Source: Corynebacterium sp. NML140438 (GTDB taxonomy: Bacteria; Actinomycetota; Actinomycetes; Mycobacteriales; Mycobacteriaceae). Taken from it: a DNA stretch of 41,749 bases. This document shows positions 34,745 through 41,749 of the stretch, piece by piece. The notes beneath the pieces were generated by a model. It searched no databases and had not been told where the DNA came from. It was given only the letters and a program-made list of their open reading frames with translations. The translations under genes and the position numbers were made by a program. Positions within the stretch are counted from its first letter, which is position 1, and every line of letters starts with the position of its first letter. The stretch is taken from NCBI RefSeq assembly GCF_001875725.1, contig NZ_MLCQ01000006.1, forward strand, positions 1 through 41,749, in the 5' to 3' direction.

Positions 34745-36118
34745 ATGGCTACGACATATCGAGTACAAAATCCGGCGACGAATGAGATCGTCGCAACGTT
34801 TGAGCAGACCACCGACCAGGAGCTGCAGGACACCCTCCAGCGCGCCGACGCTGCGTACAAGACATGGAGTGCCCTCAACTACGAGGAACGTGCCGCGTAC
34901 CTGCGCAAAGTTGCCCAGCTTTTCGACGAGCGCCGCGACACCCTCGTGAACATCATCGCCGAGGAGATGGGCAAGGCCATCGACCAAGGCGACGGGGAAG
35001 TCAGCGAATGCGTGGAAATCTGCAACTACTACGCAGACCACGGTGCCGAGTTCGGCGCGGACGAGCCGCTGCCGCACGACGGCGGGGAGGTTGTGATCCG
35101 GAAGGTACCGCTCGGCGTGATCGTCGGCGTGATGCCGTGGAACTTCCCGTACTACCAAGTCGCGCGCTTCGCGGCGCCGACGCTGATGGCGGGTAACACC
35201 ATCATCCTGAAGCACGCGTCCATCTGCCCGCGCTCCGCGGAAGCAATCCAGCAGATCTTCGACGACGCCGGCGTGCCCGAAGGCGTGTTCAACTACCGCC
35301 GCATTAGCCACAACCAGATCGAAGACCTGCTCGCAGACTCACGAGTGCAAGGCGTATCGCTCACCGGTTCCGAGGGGGCAGGCAAGGCCGTAGCGAAGGC
35401 GGCAGGCGCCAACCTGAAGAAGGCCCTGCTGGAGCTCGGCGGTACCGACGCCTACATCATCTTGGATACTGACGACATTGATCGCGAAGTGCGCACCGCC
35501 TTGGCAAAGCGCATGAGCAACGTCGGCCAGGCGTGCACCTCCAACAAACGCATCATCGTCATGGACGACATCTACGACGAGTTCGTTTCCAAGATGGTCG
35601 ACGCCGTGTCAGCCCTTCGCCAGGGCGACCCGTTCTCGCCGGAAGACGGTCACTACTACCCGCTATCCTCCCGCGAAGCCGCCGAAACGTTGCGTGACCA
35701 AGTCGCCGCAGCCGTCGACGCCGGCGCCACCCTGCACTGTGGCGGCGAACTGACTGGGGAAGGCGCCTACTTCACCCCGGCCGTCATCACCGACATCCCG
35801 GTCGGCTCCGACTCCTACTACGAGGAGTTCTTCGGGCCCGTCGTGGAAATCTACAAGGTGTCCTCCGATGAGGAAGCCGTGGAGCTGGCCAACAACTCCC
35901 GCTACGGTCTCGGCGGCGCCGTGTTCTCCACCGATGAGGAGCGCGCGAAGAAGGTTGCCAACCAGGTCGTCACCGGCATGATCCACGTCAACATCCCGCA
36001 GGCCCGCGGTGCAGGCCTGCCGTTCGGCGGCGTGAAGAACTCCGGCTTCGGCCGTGAAATGGGTCCGCTCGGGATGGACGAGTTTGTGAACAAGCAGCGC
36101 TACTTCGTGGCGAAGTAG
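34745..36118 (+). CDS. NAD(P)-dependent aldehyde dehydrogenase, succinate-semialdehyde type
   Basis: This 457-residue cytoplasmic enzyme oxidises an aldehyde to an acid. Landmarks are GVIVGVMPWNFPYYQVAR and KHASICPRSA in the cofactor site, VSLTGSEGAGKAVA, the catalytic Glu in KALLELGGTDAYI, the catalytic Cys in NVGQACTSNKRIIV, and EEFFGPVVEIYK near the end. Length and the PWNFP and LPFGGVKNSGFGRE motifs fit succinate-semialdehyde dehydrogenases of the short form, but the true substrate cannot be read from sequence. It is monocistronic, with a hairpin (36134-36163) after it. Codon use is of the core type. Confidence 0.9.
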   Translation: MATTYRVQNPATNEIVATFEQTTDQELQDTLQRADAAYKTWSALNYEERAAYLRKVAQLFDERRDTLVNIIAEEMGKAIDQGDGEVSECVEICNYYADHGAEFGADEPLPHDGGEVVIRKVPLGVIVGVMPWNFPYYQVARFAAPTLMAGNTIILKHASICPRSAEAIQQIFDDAGVPEGVFNYRRISHNQIEDLLADSRVQGVSLTGSEGAGKAVAKAAGANLKKALLELGGTDAYIILDTDDIDREVRTALAKRMSNVGQACTSNKRIIVMDDIYDEFVSKMVDAVSALRQGDPFSPEDGHYYPLSSREAAETLRDQVAAAVDAGATLHCGGELTGEGAYFTPAVITDIPVGSDSYYEEFFGPVVEIYKVSSDEEAVELANNSRYGLGGAVFSTDEERAKKVANQVVTGMIHVNIPQARGAGLPFGGVKNSGFGREMGPLGMDEFVNKQRYFVAK

Positions 36119-36133
36119 CGCTGTGGTTCGGGG

Positions 36134-36163
36134 GCTTTCGGGGTCGGAGTAGTCACCGAAAGC
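36134..36163. terminator. hairpin between the convergent aldehyde dehydrogenase and cscA-like genes
   Basis: GCTTTCGG at 36134-36141 pairs with CCGAAAGC at 36156-36163 (14-base loop). A short T-run (36173-36176) follows on the plus strand. The right arm overlaps the start of direct-repeat copy 1. Confidence 0.6.
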
Positions 36164-36200
36164 TGGCTCGGAATTTTGTGAACAGAATTGCGTCTGCTGC
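36158..36200 (+). repeat. direct repeat, copy 1 (left edge of the sucrose module)
   Basis: This 43-base segment matches 40223-40265 at 40 of 43 positions in the same orientation. It contains the near-palindrome AATTTTGTGAACAGAATT (36172-36189). It ends 8 bases before the cscA-like stop codon. Confidence 0.85.
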
Positions 36201-36208
36201 CGGCGGGG

Positions 36209-37636
36209 CTAATCCCGCTTCAGCGGGCGCACCTCTACGTTGACACCGACAGGGCCCGCCACGGACTCGATCTCCACGGTGCGCGGTCCCTCACCTGCGA
36301 AGTCGAGGGAAGAGAGCGTCTCCGTGGCTTCCGCGGTGAACAGCTCAATGGAGCCGCGGTCGAGGTAGATGTCCAGGGCGTCGCCCGGGGTCCAAGGCAT
36401 GGAGCGGTAGCCGCTGCCGGCGCCGTTACCCCGCGCGAGCACCAGGTGGATGCGCTCGGCGAGGGTGTCGAACACGATGTGGGCGGAGGGGGCGTCGTCA
36501 CGAATGAGGTGGAGGACCACTTGCTCGCAGGTGTTTGTCTGCAGCGGGACGGGCTGCTCCAGGTCGGGGGTGACGCGCAGCCATGCCTCCTCAAACGGGG
36601 GAAGGGTTGTTGTTTCGCCTGCTTGGAGGGTGGCGTCGTGCGTTTCGGCGGGGCCGAAGAGCCCGGCGATTTCGGGGGCGGGCGCGCAGTGGAGCGTGAG
36701 GGCGTCGCTAAGAGAGAGCTCCCGGGGGAGGCTGAGTTGACCGGACCAACCGTCCTCGCGCGAGGCGAGTGGGTGAGCGAACTCGCCCATCCAGCCGAAC
36801 GCCAGGCGGCGGTTGTTGGGGGCGGCGAAGGACTGGGTGGCGTAGAAGTGGTGGCCCCAGTCGAGAAGCCGGAAGTCGGTTTCGGGCACGAACTGCGCGC
36901 CGGGTTCCCACGAGCCCACGACGTAGCCGACGTTGTGGCCGTTGCGCAGGCTGTACCCGGAGCGGATCGGCGTGCGCACCATCGGGCCGTAGACGAGCGC
37001 CCACTTGCCGTCGAGGAAGAAGAAATCAGGGCATTCGACCATGAAGACGTTCGGGTCTGGGTCGACAAAGAGGGAGCCGGCCTCGAACCAGTTGTAGAGA
37101 TCCTCGGAAGTATAGAGCAGCACGTGACCGCGCCCGTCCACCTCTGCGCCGATGGTCATGTACCAGCGGCCGTCGTGGGAGAACACCTTCGGATCGCGCG
37201 CATCCGCCTTGACGGGTGGGACCACGGCGCCGTGCTTTTCAAAGTGGATGCCGTCGGTAGAGGTGGCCAACATCTGGGTCTGGAACTTACCGTCCTTATC
37301 ATCGACGCCGTTGACCCAGCGGTTACCCGTATAGAACGCAAAGAGAGTGCCATCGTGGACGACGGCGGAACCGGACCAGATGCCGTCGGCATCGTCGGAA
37401 CCAGGCTCACCTGGCGCTAGCGCGATAGGCTCCTCGCGCCACTCGAGCAGGTCCGCGGAGGAGGCGTGGCCCCAGTGCATCGGGCCCCACGCCGGGCTAT
37501 ACGGGTGATGCTGGAAGAAAGCGTGAAACCGGCCGTCGAAAACACAGAGACCATTCGGGTCGTTGATCCAGCCGCCAGGGGCTGCGACGTGGAAGGAGGG
37601 GTACCAGCGGTCGTTGGTGTGGCGGAGGGGTTGCAT
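36209..37636 (-). CDS. cscA: GH32 sucrose hydrolase (invertase), CscA-like
   Basis: This 475-residue enzyme lacks a signal peptide, so it hydrolyses sucrose to glucose and fructose inside the cell. The GH32 nucleophile motif GGWINDPNGLCVF is near residue 20, followed by FFQHHPYSPAWGPMHWGHA, the transition-state motif DARDPKVF, and the acid/base Glu in MVECPDFFF. A beta-sandwich C-terminal domain is present (SIELFTAEATETLSSLDF). The layout resembles E. coli CscA more than secreted levanases. ATG 37636 follows an AGAAAGG ribosome site. It is 28 bases downstream of the permease gene and likely cotranscribed. No fructokinase gene is nearby, so fructose must be handled elsewhere. Confidence 0.88.
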   Translation of the reverse strand: MQPLRHTNDRWYPSFHVAAPGGWINDPNGLCVFDGRFHAFFQHHPYSPAWGPMHWGHASSADLLEWREEPIALAPGEPGSDDADGIWSGSAVVHDGTLFAFYTGNRWVNGVDDKDGKFQTQMLATSTDGIHFEKHGAVVPPVKADARDPKVFSHDGRWYMTIGAEVDGRGHVLLYTSEDLYNWFEAGSLFVDPDPNVFMVECPDFFFLDGKWALVYGPMVRTPIRSGYSLRNGHNVGYVVGSWEPGAQFVPETDFRLLDWGHHFYATQSFAAPNNRRLAFGWMGEFAHPLASREDGWSGQLSLPRELSLSDALTLHCAPAPEIAGLFGPAETHDATLQAGETTTLPPFEEAWLRVTPDLEQPVPLQTNTCEQVVLHLIRDDAPSAHIVFDTLAERIHLVLARGNGAGSGYRSMPWTPGDALDIYLDRGSIELFTAEATETLSSLDFAGEGPRTVEIESVAGPVGVNVEVRPLKRD

Positions 37637-37664
37637 GATGAAACCTTTCTAGAAACGTTGCGGG

Positions 37665-38933
37665 CTAGTGAGTTGGGATTTCTTCGGGGTTGACCACGGC
37701 TTCATCGTCGCGTTTCAGCGCGAAGACCGCGATCACACCTGCTACGAAGACCACGCCTGAGATGACGAAGAACGTTGGCTGGTAACCAATCTGGTCGCGG
37801 AGCGAGCCCAGCGGGGTGGACAGGATCACGTTGCCGAGCTGCGAAGACAGCTGGAAGGCCACCAAGTACAGGGTTGCGGAGAGCGCCTTGTTGAAGTGGA
37901 TCGCAAAGTACTTGAAGATAGCCAGGATGCACAGCGGAACCTCAAACGCGTGCAGCATCTTCGCGATACTGATCAACACCGGGCCGGTAAACGCTGCGCA
38001 GAGGAAAATACGGACGAACATGACGCCGATGCCCAACAGCAGCGTATTGCGGGCGCCCACCTTGCGCATCAACAGTGGGATGAGGCCCATCATGATCGCC
38101 TCGAGGAAGACCTGTACCGAGTTCAACGTGCCGTACGCGCGCTGGCCGATCTCCGGCGAGCTAAACAGGGACGTGTAGAAGTCCGGGAACATCTGCTGGT
38201 CAAACACGGAGTAGAACGTCCAGGACAGCAACACAATCACGATGACCTTCCATACGTGGCTGTCCTTGAGCAGGCCGACCATCTCAGAAACAGGCGGAGT
38301 CTTCGCTGCGACCTCCTCAATCGAGGCCTCCTGGGCAGTGCCCTTCGGGTGCCAGAACAACTGCGTGCACAGCAGCAGCGCGCCGAGCGCGGAACCGATC
38401 CAGAAGTTCAGCATCGGGTTGATCGTAAAGAAGATACCTGCGAGCAGTGCGACGATCGCGTAGGCAAACGAACCCCACATGCGGGCCTGGCCGTACTCGA
38501 AGCCGGTGCGGTTTGCCATCCTCTCCACGAACGCCTCCAGCAGCCCAGCGCCAGCCACAAACCCGGCCGAGAGCACCACGCCACCCAGGATTGCGCCGAC
38601 GACGAAGTGGTCGCGCAGCAACGGGTGGTAAATGAACTGCGTGAACGGCCCAATGAGTGTTGCACTCGCACCAATGAAGATGGTCAGCGGGCGTTTCAGG
38701 TCCAGCTTGTCTTGGAGCACGCCGTACACCAGCATCAACGCCATCGTGATAGCGCCCTGGATGGCGTACACGGTACCTACCTGCGCGCCGTTGAGCTGCA
38801 GGCCACCGGCCTCAGACGTGAGCCAGATTTGATAGAAGGACCACCAGATTCCCCACGCTGCGAAGAACAAGAAAATCGTGGCGGAACCGAAGCGGTACGC
38901 GGGGTTTGAAAACTGCGATCGAAGCATCTCCAT
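37665..38933 (-). CDS. cscB: sucrose:proton symporter, LacY/CscB-type MFS permease
   Basis: This 422-residue protein from the ATG at 38933 has 12 hydrophobic segments. The start YRFGSATIFLFFAAWGIWWS, the loop MLVYGVLQDKLDLKRPL, FEYGQARMWGSFAYAI, LLSWTFYSVFDQQMFPDFYT and LLHAFEVPLCILAIFKYFA follow the E. coli sucrose permease CscB closely. The family (oligosaccharide:H+ symporters) is mostly known from Gammaproteobacteria. GAAAGGA lies 9 bases before the start; the open frame extends to 38981 but without a ribosome site. Leading gene of the cscB-cscA operon, controlled from the promoter and operators at 39048-39117. Confidence 0.88.
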   Translation of the reverse strand: MEMLRSQFSNPAYRFGSATIFLFFAAWGIWWSFYQIWLTSEAGGLQLNGAQVGTVYAIQGAITMALMLVYGVLQDKLDLKRPLTIFIGASATLIGPFTQFIYHPLLRDHFVVGAILGGVVLSAGFVAGAGLLEAFVERMANRTGFEYGQARMWGSFAYAIVALLAGIFFTINPMLNFWIGSALGALLLCTQLFWHPKGTAQEASIEEVAAKTPPVSEMVGLLKDSHVWKVIVIVLLSWTFYSVFDQQMFPDFYTSLFSSPEIGQRAYGTLNSVQVFLEAIMMGLIPLLMRKVGARNTLLLGIGVMFVRIFLCAAFTGPVLISIAKMLHAFEVPLCILAIFKYFAIHFNKALSATLYLVAFQLSSQLGNVILSTPLGSLRDQIGYQPTFFVISGVVFVAGVIAVFALKRDDEAVVNPEEIPTH

Positions 38934-39047
38934 CGCCGAATGTCCTTTCGTGTGAGGCCCGGGGGTAGCCGGGCACGACAATGGCTTCGCAGGGATATGT
39001 GCAGGTGCGCGTGCTGCGCTTCTCGTTTTGGTCCTTGCAGCGACCCT

Positions 39048-39063
39048 GCTTAAACCTTTAAGC
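39048..39063 (-). promoter_or_regulatory. palindromic operator O1 at the cscB transcription start
   Basis: GCTTAAACCTTTAAGC: 7-bp arms with a CC centre. It lies just downstream of a TACTAT -10 box (39066-39071, minus strand), so a bound LacI-type repressor would block initiation. It shares the pattern GCTWAAAC..TTWAGC with the site at 39102. Confidence 0.65.
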
Positions 39064-39065
39064 GC

Positions 39066-39071
39066 ATAGTA
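39066..39071 (-). promoter_or_regulatory. -10 box of the cscB-cscA operon
   Basis: TACTAT on the minus strand lies between the two palindromes. The start of transcription would fall near 39058-39061, inside O1. The leader before the cscB ATG is about 125 nt. The -35 element is not clear. Confidence 0.45.
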
Positions 39072-39101
39072 TGTCGGGGGTATGCGAAAGGTGGGGAAGT
39101 T

Positions 39102-39117
39102 GCTAAAACGATTTAGC
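39102..39117 (-). promoter_or_regulatory. palindromic operator O2 overlapping the lacI-type gene's stop
   Basis: GCTAAAACGATTTAGC: 6-bp perfect arms with a central CG, as in many LacI-family sites. Centre-to-centre distance to O1 is 54 bp, about five helical turns. It overlaps the stop codon of the regulator gene (39113-39115). Confidence 0.65.
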
Positions 39118-40144
39118 GAGCTTGGGAAACGCTCCCACGCTCAACCACTTTCAGGGGGAGCAATGTGGGATTCTCGGCTTCGGGCTGGTCGCCGGACAAA
39201 AGCTCAACCAACATGTGCGCCGCTCGCGCACCCATCTCCTGATACGGTAGCCGGAACGTCGTCAACCCCGGCCGCACCAACGCCGCCAAATCCTCATCAT
39301 CAAACGACAACACCGAAATTGACGACGCCACCCCGAGACCCGCGTCCTGCATCGCCTGATACACACCCAGCGCCAAACGATCGTTCGCAGCAAGGACCGC
39401 GGTGGGGTAGGTTGCTGGATCGCCGTCAAGAATTTCCGACATCCGCGCATAGCCCACGGCCGGCTCCCACACCGACGCGTGCCCCTCCGCATGGAGCCGG
39501 ATTCCGTGATGCGCCAGGGCCTCGTCGATACCGCGCATACGCTCGCAGATACTGAACGAAGGCGTCTCGGATTGTGGGAACCGGCCAATCAACGCAATCG
39601 AGCGGTGCCCCCGCGCCACCAAATACTCAATCGCATCCCTGCCAGCGGCAAAGTCATCCGGCAAAATCGCAGGAAGATCGCCAGACTGGCCGTTACAAAT
39701 CACAAGCGGCAAATTCGTTTTCGGCAGATCAAGCTCGCGCGACGCCATCAACCCGACCACAACACCATCCACGTTCCGAGACTCCAACGCACGCAACGCC
39801 GGAGCAAACCGATCCGAACGGTGGCCAGTCTCCGCCATCATGACCGCGTGGCCAAGCCGCTCGGCCTCGTCCACGATCCCCGTAATCATCGGGGAGGCGA
39901 AACGCGTAGTGGTGACCTCGTCGGAAAGGAAACCAATCGTGTGCGTGCGTCCAGTCTTGAGCGCCCGCGCCAAGGTGTTTGGGCGGTAGCCCAGCTCGCG
40001 GGCCGCTTCCCGGACCTTCCGCACTGTCTCTTCCGGAATGCGCGAACCAGGTTTGCCGTTCAGTGCGAGGCTCACAGTGGCCGTTGAGACGCCGAGATGC
40101 GTCGCGATATCCGCGAGCGTGACACGATGCGAACTTCTGGACAT
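39113..40144 (-). CDS. cscR: LacI-family repressor of the sucrose module
   Basis: This 343-residue regulator has an N-terminal LacI helix-turn-helix: VTLADIATHLGVSTATVSLALNG at about residues 8-30, then the hinge region GYRPNTLARALKTGRTHTIG. The periplasmic-binding-protein-like sensor domain follows, with NVDGVVVGLMAS, GHRSIALIGRFPQ, AVLAANDRLALGVYQAM and ISVLSFDDEDLAALVRPGLTT. It probably binds the two palindromes at 39048-39117 and releases on a sugar or sugar phosphate. Same orientation as cscB-cscA and upstream of them. TATACT 7 nt before its ATG implies a leaderless mRNA. The gene symbol reflects context, not proof. Confidence 0.88.
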   Translation of the reverse strand: MSRSSHRVTLADIATHLGVSTATVSLALNGKPGSRIPEETVRKVREAARELGYRPNTLARALKTGRTHTIGFLSDEVTTTRFASPMITGIVDEAERLGHAVMMAETGHRSDRFAPALRALESRNVDGVVVGLMASRELDLPKTNLPLVICNGQSGDLPAILPDDFAAGRDAIEYLVARGHRSIALIGRFPQSETPSFSICERMRGIDEALAHHGIRLHAEGHASVWEPAVGYARMSEILDGDPATYPTAVLAANDRLALGVYQAMQDAGLGVASSISVLSFDDEDLAALVRPGLTTFRLPYQEMGARAAHMLVELLSGDQPEAENPTLLPLKVVERGSVSQAR

Positions 40145-40157
40145 TTGAGGAAGTATA
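40145..40157 (-). promoter_or_regulatory. -10 box for a leaderless lacI-type mRNA
   Basis: TATACT (minus strand, 40152-40157) ends 7 nt before the ATG at 40144, with no Shine-Dalgarno. No copy of the O1/O2 palindrome is seen here, so autoregulation is not obvious. Confidence 0.55.
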
Positions 40158-40222
40158 GCGTGGATGGTCTGGTCTTGGTTGGGATGGGCGTGGTGGGATG
40201 CGGTGGGGTGGAAGGTGTCGTC

Positions 40223-40265
40223 GGAAGCTGACTCGGGATTTTGTGAACAGAATTGCGTCTGCTGC
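40223..40265 (+). repeat. direct repeat, copy 2 (right edge of the sucrose module)
   Basis: Matches 36158-36200 at 40 of 43 positions, same orientation, about 4.07 kb apart. It lies 8 bases from the excalibur gene stop (40274), as copy 1 lies 8 bases from the cscA-like stop. Confidence 0.85.
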
Positions 40266-40273
40266 GGGTCGGA

Positions 40274-40774
40274 CTACTCGCAGGCGACGCCATCACCATC
40301 GCGGTCGAGCTTCGAACGGTACCCGGGTTCATGGCTGTAGATCGGGGTGACACCCGCGCGGCGAGCTTCTGCGCACGACTTGTAGTGGCCATTGGCAGGC
40401 AGCTTGCCGCTGCGCGAAGGTGCGGACGCCTGCTTTGGAGCTGGGGCCGGGGCTGGTTTTGGAGCAGGGGCTGGTTTTGGAGCAGGGGCAGGCTTCTTCG
40501 CTGGAGGTCCAGGGATAATGCCTGGCAGTGGATTCGGGATGATGCGCTGCTGGACCGCCCAGAACGTAGCACCAGCGCCGATGCCCAGAATCGCGAGGAT
40601 GCTTGTGACTGCGATGGCTGCGATGGCGCCGTCGGAAAGCCCCTCAGAAGGGGTCTCCGGCTTGGAGGCCGTGGTGGTTGCCGGGGCGGGGCTTTCGGGA
40701 GCGGCGTGCGCTGGTGCTGCGACACCGAGCGTGAGCGAGCAGGCGAGGGCTGCTGCAATAGTTGTTTTTCTCAT
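40274..40774 (-). CDS. secreted excalibur-domain protein
   Basis: This 166-residue protein has a signal peptide (MRKTTIAAALACSLTLGVA, cleavage near AHAA at residues 21-24). A second hydrophobic helix (AIAAIAVTSILAILGIGAGA) suggests membrane retention. A Pro-Ala-Lys repeat linker (KPAPAPKPAPAPKPAPAPAP) probably spans the wall. The C-terminal excalibur domain (YKSCAEARRAGVTPIY, then KLDRDGDGVACE) has the D-x-D-x-D-G loop and paired cysteines. It is similar in its last 40 residues to the protein at 33668. The exact role of these domains is unknown. Confidence 0.85.
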   Translation of the reverse strand: MRKTTIAAALACSLTLGVAAPAHAAPESPAPATTTASKPETPSEGLSDGAIAAIAVTSILAILGIGAGATFWAVQQRIIPNPLPGIIPGPPAKKPAPAPKPAPAPKPAPAPAPKQASAPSRSGKLPANGHYKSCAEARRAGVTPIYSHEPGYRSKLDRDGDGVACE

Positions 40775-41667
40775 ATGTAAAACATGTCATAAACATTGGA
40801 AAATCCTGAATTGTTGCGCTGCGATGGCGTGCTCGGTACGCCTTGCGCTGCTGACGAGCGCCAAGGGCGAAGCGGATCCGCTGGTATTCGAGATTCTTGG
40901 TCCGGCGGAAAGCGAGGGCGCATAACTTGTGGGCGCATGCCTCGGTTGTTCCGGTCGACCGGAGCGGGGCGCGCGTCGGTTTAGGCTTAAGCCGACTCAA
41001 CGGAAAATATATGTGTATAAAACTATCCGGTTTTCCGTGATGATGTTCTCCGGGGAACCCGCAGCCTACCGCGCCACACGACACGAGGTGACTAGACGCA
41101 GCTTGACCAGGTGGTTTCAACTGTTGCGGTTTATCGTGGTGTCCAGCGTGACAGACCCGTATCGCGTATACGATCAGGTCTTAATCTACGGCACCTACTT
41201 CGGACCCAGCAGTTACATTACGGGTCCACGATTTGTGGGCAACCCCACTGGCTTTTGTAAAAATTCTTTACATGTCATTTCGCTAATTCGCAGTCCTGCA
41301 AGACTTCTCCTGGGCTAGTCAAAGGAGGCTTCACCTCGTTTTAGTCGTTCTTCGTTTTCACCAAGCTCTGGTCCACCGCACGAGGTCGAGCTATCCCTGT
41401 CAGCGATGGGGTGTGCGAACAGCCTGGAGCTCGGGGAGTGATTTCAGGCAGATGGAAAAGGCGAAGCGGTTTGTGATGAAACATCTCATAAAACTCTTGA
41501 ATCGGTGGACATTATTGGTTATGATCAGGGCAACGCTGGCGATAAGTCCTCCAGGGGAGGACTTCTTACCCCGATAGGTGAGATAGCCAGCTTCTTTATG
41601 TTCTATGGTCGCCCCCATGGAAGGGTTAAGGGTCAAAATGTGTGTCTGGCTCGGCGTGTCGCGGGGG
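40775..41667. other. long region without a confident gene
   Basis: Open frames here (for example 40929-41318 plus and 41400-41636 minus) lack ribosome sites, recognisable motifs or consistent codon use. Palindromes CCGGTCGACCGG (about 40952) and GGCTTAAGCC (about 40985) lie upstream of the excalibur gene. The stretch 41400-41640 has a somewhat coding-like minus frame (IEHKEAGYLTYRGKKS) that may be mobile-element debris; unproved. Confidence 0.4.
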
Positions 41668-41748
41668 TTAGATTTGGCCTTTTTGAATGCCGATTGAGTG
41701 GGTGTAGTCGGTGTCGATAGCGTTGTCGTAGAGGGCTGGGCGTCCTGT
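41668..41748 (-). CDS. 3' end of an unrecognised gene entering from the right
   Basis: The minus-strand frame is open from the window edge and ends PALYDNAIDTDYTHSIGIQ and a few more residues, with a stop at 41668-41670. Codons look native (GAC, ATC, ACC, GGC). Only 26 residues are visible, too few to name the family. Confidence 0.4.
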   Translation of the reverse strand, partial: TGRPALYDNAIDTDYTHSIGIQKGQI

Positions 41749-41749
41749 T

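Noticed and set aside
34460..35311. 283-residue minus-strand frame across tRNA-Asn and the aldehyde dehydrogenase gene
   Set aside because: It is the antisense of two certain features and lacks any motif.
36188..37420. 410-residue plus-strand frame antisense to the GH32 gene
   Set aside because: The GH32 frame shows all catalytic motifs; the opposite frame is an effect of high GC at third positions.
40929..41318. 129-residue plus-strand frame in the final intergenic region
   Set aside because: No ribosome site, no recognisable domain and irregular codon use.

Overview
The window is a bacterial chromosome segment, most likely from a Corynebacterium. The main reason is the order lpqU-like transglycosylase, enolase, DivIC/FtsB-like protein, DUF501 protein, Ppx/GppA phosphatase, which matches the mycobacterial and corynebacterial lpqU-eno-Rv1024-Rv1025-Rv1026 block. 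Supporting signs are frequent leaderless starts (a TANNNT box 7-8 nt before ATG), two excalibur-domain proteins and many corynebacterial-looking IS remnants. The species cannot be fixed from the sequence.

Layout. 1-286: 3' end of an IS3-type element. 430-8786: the conserved eno block, interrupted between the divIC-like gene and the DUF501 gene by an insert (about 4.1-6.9 kb) holding an ImmA/IrrE-type HTH-metallopeptidase gene broken by one extra base and a DUF3644 gene. 8908-27273: an AT-richer surface-polysaccharide island. It is bracketed by wecB (+) and wecC (-), which together would supply UDP-N-acetylmannosaminuronic acid. It holds five or six glycosyltransferase genes (three of them large, multidomain proteins), a Wzm/Wzt-type ABC exporter, an alpha/beta-hydrolase-like protein, an unrecognised protein and a graveyard of IS3 and IS21 fragments. 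One GT2-GT4 fusion gene is split by a frameshift.

27430-34609: a stretch between a tRNA with CAT anticodon and tRNA-Asn. It contains a DUF2335 membrane protein, a TIGR02391/Ymh-like protein, a primase-plus-SF2-helicase protein of the TOTE type, a DUF3037/HipA-like pair and an excalibur protein preceded by an 11-base homopolymer. This looks like a small defence or conflict island. 34745-36118: an aldehyde dehydrogenase. 36158-40265: a compact sucrose module (GH32 invertase, LacY/CscB-type sucrose permease, LacI regulator) bracketed by two 43-bp direct repeats and carrying two matched palindromic operators around the permease promoter. 40274-40774: a second, secreted excalibur protein. The last 970 bases show no confident gene except the 3' tip of an unrecognised reading frame at the window edge.

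How the parts work together. WecB and WecC would make an acidic sugar nucleotide, the glycosyltransferases would assemble a polymer on it, and Wzm/Wzt would export it, so the island probably encodes a strain-variable cell-surface glycan. The sucrose module would import sucrose with protons and hydrolyse it inside the cell, under LacI-type control. All function calls rest on reading motifs by eye; no database search was run.
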